From Desulfomonile tiedjei DSM 6799 (lineage in GTDB: Bacteria > Desulfobacterota > Desulfomonilia > Desulfomonilales > Desulfomonilaceae), in NCBI RefSeq assembly GCF_000266945.1, contig NC_018025.1, forward strand, positions 2,108,001 to 2,172,000: a stretch of 64,000 bases of DNA, given 5' to 3'. The translations under genes and the position numbers were made by a program. Every line of letters begins with the position of its first letter. The stretch's first letter is position 1. Positions 60,290-64,000 of the stretch are shown piece after piece. Under the pieces are notes generated by a model, which was not told the origin of the DNA, searched no databases, and saw only the letters and a list, made by a program, of their open reading frames with translations.

Positions 60290-61586
60290 AATTGCCACCG
60301 GAATCTTGGCGCTCTTTGTACTGATACTCCTCTTCCTGACAGGATTTGAACTGGCGTTTGCCATGGCTTTTCTCGGTTTTATTGGATTCAGCTATCTCGT
60401 TTCATTCAGTGCTGCGTCAAATCTGCTCGTCAAGGATTTCTTTGAAACGTTTTCATCGTACGGATTTACGGTAATCCCGCTCTTTGTACTAATGGGACAG
60501 ATTGCATCCAATTCGAATATTGCGAAGCGACTGTACGTGGCAACGCATAAATTCGTGGGGCATATCCCTGGTGGAATCGCTATGACTACGGTCGCCGGAG
60601 CGACGCTGTTCAAGGCCATGTGCGGCTCCACCCTGGCAACTGCAGCAACTTTCGCTGGAATAGCCATCCCGGAAATGGATCGTTACGGGTATGACAAAAA
60701 ATTGTCCACCGGCGTGGTTGCCTCGGTAGGCACTCTGGGAATGCTTATTCCGCCCAGCATCGTGCTCATCATCTATTCCATTATCGTAGAGGAATCCATA
60801 GGCAAGATGTTCCTGGCGGGGATTATTCCCGGGCTCCTCATTTCCTGCTTCTTCATGATGGTCATCTGCGGTTGGGTGACAATCAATCCTGCTATTGCTC
60901 CCCGTGCAGAGAGGGTCCCTTGGGCCCTCAGGTTGAGAGCTTTACCGGAATTTTTCTGGGTCGCCATGATATTCCTGGTCGTGATCGGCGGGCTCATGTG
61001 GGGGTGGTTTTCTCCTACCGAGGCAGGCAGCATGGGCACCTTTGCAGTACTGCTGCTAGCGGGTTCAAGAAGAGAGTTGACGCTTAAGGGATTTCTCAAA
61101 TCCATAGACGAATCGCTCCGTACTGCATGCATGGTGCTACTCTTAATTGCCGGTTCAACGGTGCTCGGCCATTTTCTTACCGTTACGGAGATCCCGCTCG
61201 TTGCGGCCGACTGGATAACCGGGCTTCCTCTGCATCCTGCTCTTGTCATGATGCTCATTATCATTGTATATCTTATCGGAGGATCGTTTATCGACGATCT
61301 TGCATTCATGATCCTTGCGACTCCCATCTTCTATCCGGCAGTGATAAAGCTGGGGTACGATCCCATGTGGTTCGGCATTATGATCGCGATTACCGTCATG
61401 ATCGGTGTCATCATTCCGCCGGTGGCGATTTGCGTTTTTGTGGTAAAAAGCATTACGGGTGTTCCAATGAGCGTGATTTACAAGGGCTGTTTACCGTTTC
61501 TTCTGAGTCTGTTTGCCTGTGCGGCGATTCTCTTTCTTTTTCCTGATATCGTAACGTTTCTTCCGAACCTGCTGATGGGCGGATAG
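60282..61586 (+). CDS. dctM: TRAP transporter large permease, DctM type
   Basis: A 434-residue inner-membrane protein with about twelve helices, the transport channel of the TRAP system. Family marks: TVIPLFVLMGQIA, VAGATLFKAMCGSTLATAATFA (core MCGSTLATAATFA), GTLGMLIPPSIVLIIY and VGVIIPPVAICVFV-like MIGVIIPPVAICVFVVKS near the C-terminus. Works with the binding protein and small permease encoded just before, driven by a sodium gradient in known members. Confidence 0.93.
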   Translation: MSEIATGILALFVLILLFLTGFELAFAMAFLGFIGFSYLVSFSAASNLLVKDFFETFSSYGFTVIPLFVLMGQIASNSNIAKRLYVATHKFVGHIPGGIAMTTVAGATLFKAMCGSTLATAATFAGIAIPEMDRYGYDKKLSTGVVASVGTLGMLIPPSIVLIIYSIIVEESIGKMFLAGIIPGLLISCFFMMVICGWVTINPAIAPRAERVPWALRLRALPEFFWVAMIFLVVIGGLMWGWFSPTEAGSMGTFAVLLLAGSRRELTLKGFLKSIDESLRTACMVLLLIAGSTVLGHFLTVTEIPLVAADWITGLPLHPALVMMLIIIVYLIGGSFIDDLAFMILATPIFYPAVIKLGYDPMWFGIMIAITVMIGVIIPPVAICVFVVKSITGVPMSVIYKGCLPFLLSLFACAAILFLFPDIVTFLPNLLMGG

Positions 61587-61932
61587 TGGAGAGTTTGGAG
61601 GCAGCGGTTGCGGAGCATAGGCGCCGGTCCAAGACCGGTCAGTACCTGAGTAGACAGAGGTGAGTCAAGATAGCAGCCAATGTCCCCCTTTCATAAAGGG
61701 GGATTCAGGGGGATTTTCACTATTTACAGAGGTTTAGCTTAAAATCCCCCCGGCCCCCCTTTAAAAAAGGGGGGTGAGGGACGAGATGGTGAGTAGATGC
61801 CGATGCTTTTTTTCACTCTTAATGAAGAGGACACATGCCTTAGCGTCAGTCGCTCATAGAGTGAAGTCAACCTCTCGGTTTATCACAATAACCAGTGATT
61901 ACGCATATATCAAGAGACGACTGTGAGGACTT
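61587..61932. other. Intergenic region with C/G-tract hairpins
   Basis: Contains a GCGCCGGTCCAAGACCGGTC hairpin (about 61620-61640) and two C/G-tract repeats at 61681-61782. No gene. The downstream dehydrogenase may have its own promoter here. Confidence 0.5.
61681..61782. repeat. Two CCCCCTTT/AAAGGGGG hairpin repeats
   Basis: CCCCCTTTCATAAAGGGGG with GGGATTCAGGGGGATTTT, then AAAATCCCCCCGGCCCCCC and AAAAAAGGGGGG. The two halves are also inverted relative to each other, forming a larger palindrome. Confidence 0.6.
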
Positions 61933-63105
61933 ATGGAACATATAGAGCGATTCGGTCTGACCGAAGAAGAAAGAATCCTGCAGCAGACGGTCAGACGCCT
62001 GGCCAAAGAGAAAGTAGCCCCTGGTGCCGCCCAGAGAGATATAGACGGGGAATTTGCGCCAGACATGGTGGAACTCATGGTGCAAAACGGTCTCATGGGC
62101 ATCGACTTTCCCTCGGAATACGGGGGCATGGAAGCGGGACTGCTGGCGCTCTGTATGGTTATCGAAGAATTTGCCAAGGTGGACATGGCCACGGCAATGA
62201 TACCTTCCACCCAGGAATTGGGCAGTCTCCCCATTATTCTTGCCGGAAATCACGAGCAGAAGCAGAAATATCTCGAACCCCTTTCGGTAGGCGAGAAACT
62301 GTCGGCTTTTGCCTTGACTGAAGCGAAAGGCGGCTCGGATGTTGCGGCGCTCAAAACGCGAGCTGTGCGAAAAGGAGACTCGTACATTTTGAACGGCACC
62401 AAAATGTTCATAACCAATGGCGGTGTGGCAGATATTCTCACGGTGTATGCCGTTACCAATCCGGACGAGAAATCGCATCGGGCCGCAAGTGTCTTTGTCG
62501 TGGAAAAAGGTATGCCAGGGTTCACGGTAGGTAAGAAAGAAAGCAAAATGGGAATCCGTTCGTCGGAAACCCGGGAACTCATCTTCGACAATGTGGAAGT
62601 TCCTGTCGAGAACCGTCTAGGGGAGGAAGGTGACGGTTTCCATATCATGATGAAAACCCTGGACTTCACTCGACCTGCTGTGGCGGCACAGGCACTCGGA
62701 GTCGCACAAGGAGCTTTCGAGTACGCAACGCAATACGCCAAAGAACGCGAGACGTTTGGGAAACCAATCATCAAGCATCAAGCCATAGCTTCCAAACTCG
62801 CGGACATGGCAATGAAAATCGCGGCTGCTCGACAACTACTCTACAGAACCTGCGACCTTCTCCAGACGTATGCTCGCAAAGATCTTTCGAGATTGTCGCC
62901 GGAAATCATACGATACTCGTCCATGTCCAAGGCGTTTTGCTCGGATGTGGCTATGGAAACTGCAATCGAGGCGGTTCAAATTCTGGGAGGATACGGCTAT
63001 ATGATGGAGTATCCCGTAGAACGCTTCATGCGTGATGCCAAAATCACCCAAATATACGAAGGAACAAACGAAATACAACGCATAGTAATCGCCTCAACCC
63101 TATGA
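61933..63105 (+). CDS. Acyl-CoA dehydrogenase
   Basis: A 390-residue flavoprotein that introduces a double bond into an acyl-CoA. Family marks: ALTEAKGGSDVAALKT (FAD contact), NGTKMFITNGGVADI, KMGIRSSETRELIFDNV, RETFGKPIIKHQAI, and AIEAVQILGGYGYMMEYPVERFMRDAKI (core GGYGYMMEYPVER). IYEGTNEIQR holds the catalytic Glu. Full normal length. It follows the ligase/TRAP genes and precedes a molybdenum hydroxylase, so it should act on the same imported acid after CoA activation. Confidence 0.93.
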   Translation: MEHIERFGLTEEERILQQTVRRLAKEKVAPGAAQRDIDGEFAPDMVELMVQNGLMGIDFPSEYGGMEAGLLALCMVIEEFAKVDMATAMIPSTQELGSLPIILAGNHEQKQKYLEPLSVGEKLSAFALTEAKGGSDVAALKTRAVRKGDSYILNGTKMFITNGGVADILTVYAVTNPDEKSHRAASVFVVEKGMPGFTVGKKESKMGIRSSETRELIFDNVEVPVENRLGEEGDGFHIMMKTLDFTRPAVAAQALGVAQGAFEYATQYAKERETFGKPIIKHQAIASKLADMAMKIAAARQLLYRTCDLLQTYARKDLSRLSPEIIRYSSMSKAFCSDVAMETAIEAVQILGGYGYMMEYPVERFMRDAKITQIYEGTNEIQRIVIASTL

Positions 63106-63132
63106 AATACCCCTGCGCTCTGAAGGCAGTAG

Positions 63133-63165
63133 AATTTGGGGAAACACTTCTTACAAGAAGGGTTT
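63133..63165 (-). repeat. GGGGAAAC hairpin repeat, second copy
   Basis: Exact reverse complement of hairpin 1 of the compound element (43021-43053): GGGGAAACACTTCTTAC ... AAGAAGGGTTTCCCCG. Here it stands alone, between the acyl-CoA dehydrogenase and the hydroxylase genes. Confidence 0.75.
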
Positions 63166-63235
63166 CCCCGAATTTACTTCTTCCAGTGCACAAGGGATGG
63201 TGATCGTGAGTGTTTGGACAGAGGTGGAAGGAAAA

Positions 63236-63733
63236 ATGAAGCATCGAATCAGATTCAAGGTAAATGGAGACGAGTATTCATTGGCGGTGGACCCGTGGAA
63301 GACTCTGAATGAAATGTTGCGGGACGACCTCAATCTTACGGGGACGAAGTTGGGGTGTGGGACAGGTGACTGCGGAGCCTGCACGGTAATCGTGGACGAC
63401 CGAAGTGTAAGCTCGTGTTTAACTTTGGCCGTTTCGGTCGATGGGAAATCCATTCGAACCGTGGAAGGTCTTGCGCCTTCCGGTGAAGAGCTTCACCCCA
63501 TCCAGGAAGCCTTTGTCAAGACGGGAGCGATTCAATGCGGCTTTTGCACTTCCGGCATGGAGATGTCGGCTCTTCATCTCTTGAGTCACAATCCCACGCC
63601 AACTGAGAAGGAAATTAGAGCGGGTCTTTCAGGAAATCTGTGTAGATGCACGGGGTACAACCAGATTGTGGAAGCGATTTCCGTCGCGGCAGAAAAAATG
63701 CGAGCCGATGAATCGGAAGAGGTTGAATCATGA
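63236..63733 (+). CDS. Molybdenum hydroxylase [2Fe-2S] subunit (CoxS/HcrC type)
   Basis: A 165-residue small subunit of a xanthine dehydrogenase-family enzyme. Plant-type cluster ligands lie in GCGTGDCGACTVIVDD and the following Cys of SSCLTL. The second cluster ligands are in AIQCGFCTSGMEM and GNLCRCTGYNQI. It feeds electrons from the Mo site to the FAD subunit. The size matches CO dehydrogenase CoxS and 4-hydroxybenzoyl-CoA reductase HcrC. Start at the ATG after GGAAGGA; an earlier in-frame start adds 13 unmatched residues. Its stop overlaps the next gene's ATG. Confidence 0.9.
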   Translation: MKHRIRFKVNGDEYSLAVDPWKTLNEMLRDDLNLTGTKLGCGTGDCGACTVIVDDRSVSSCLTLAVSVDGKSIRTVEGLAPSGEELHPIQEAFVKTGAIQCGFCTSGMEMSALHLLSHNPTPTEKEIRAGLSGNLCRCTGYNQIVEAISVAAEKMRADESEEVES

Positions 63734-64000
63734 GATTACCCAGATTCGAATACTTTGCTCCGACCACACTGGAATCTGCTCTGAAACTGCTCACGGAACA
63801 GGGTGAGGGCGCTTATGTTATGGCAGGAGGAACAGACGTCCTGGTAAAGATGACCCATGGTCGTCTCAAACCCACGGCGATTATCAGCCTCCAAGCGGTT
63901 GAAGATTTAAGTACCATACACTTTGACGCCGATCGGGGATTGACCGTCGGCGCGACCGCCCGAATCGCCGAAGTTGTCTCCCATCCCGATATCCTGAAGT
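63730..64000 (+). CDS. Molybdenum hydroxylase FAD-binding subunit (partial)
   Basis: Open to the window end; 90 codons are visible. It begins MRLPRFEYFAPTTLESALKL and continues with MAGGTDVLVKMTHG, the FAD-pyrophosphate loop of the CoxM/HcrB family, and LTVGATARIAEVVSHP. The ATG overlaps the stop of the iron-sulfur subunit (ATGA). The large Mo subunit should follow outside the window. Order S-M matches some CO dehydrogenase-like and aromatic hydroxylase operons. Confidence 0.88.
   Translation, partial: MRLPRFEYFAPTTLESALKLLTEQGEGAYVMAGGTDVLVKMTHGRLKPTAIISLQAVEDLSTIHFDADRGLTVGATARIAEVVSHPDILK

Overview
The window reads as the chromosome of a strictly anaerobic Desulfobacterota (deltaproteobacterial) sulfate reducer or syntroph. 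The gene content suggests something close to Desulfomonile, but no rRNA or marker gene here fixes the genus. The reasons are selenocysteine formate dehydrogenases, a Desulfovibrio-type aldehyde oxidoreductase (Mop) with its usual accessory genes, a TRAP transporter beside a CoA ligase and acyl-CoA dehydrogenase, an oxalate/formate-type MFS carrier and many PAS/phosphorelay/c-di-GMP proteins. I saw no rRNA, tRNA, phage or CRISPR.

Layout. 0-8.4 kb: aconitase, a PAS sensor, a selenocysteine peroxiredoxin-like protein and two carboxylate transporters. 8.4-13 kb: a putative outer-membrane protein with a methyltransferase, an SGNH hydrolase and a periplasmic rhodanese. 13.4-24 kb: a signalling block with an HPt-ended hybrid kinase, a GGDEF response regulator and an HD-GYP phosphodiesterase in one operon. 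It is followed by three small proteins built from a repeated HTH-like module with PilZ or zinc-ribbon ends, and a second hybrid kinase. 24.1-25.6 kb: an insertion sequence with intact ends and a frameshifted transposase. 25.8-34.4 kb: a Tat-type amidohydrolase, an MBOAT/SGNH O-acetylation pair and a 1141-residue repeat-rich surface protein. 35.3-45.9 kb: a minus-strand block that appears to serve a molybdenum aldehyde oxidoreductase. It contains an NTP transferase, AMP ligase, radical SAM protein, C-GCAxxG-C-C protein, methyltransferase, small redox protein, flavo-FeS protein and then mop. 46-47.9 kb: an alpha/beta hydrolase and a DUF72 protein. 48.6-55.3 kb: two formate dehydrogenase units, both with an in-frame UGA selenocysteine codon, around a small ModE-type DNA-binding protein. 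55.7-64 kb: a GntR regulator with a translationally coupled receiver protein, divergent from a catabolic operon of CoA ligase, TRAP transporter, acyl-CoA dehydrogenase and a molybdenum hydroxylase that runs off the end.

Main observations. (1) Three genes that look broken by UGA are selenoprotein genes, each with a SECIS-like hairpin directly after the UGA. (2) The inverted repeat TATGTC-N6-GACATA lies upstream of both formate dehydrogenase units and mop, twice in tandem at two of the sites. The ModE-like protein encoded between the dehydrogenases is the obvious candidate reader. (3) The 35-46 kb accessory cassette has no assigned pathway. (4) Intergenic space is rich in short palindromic or MITE-like repeats of several families.

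Start codons were chosen from visible ribosome binding sites. Family names come from recognising motifs in the translations, without database searches.
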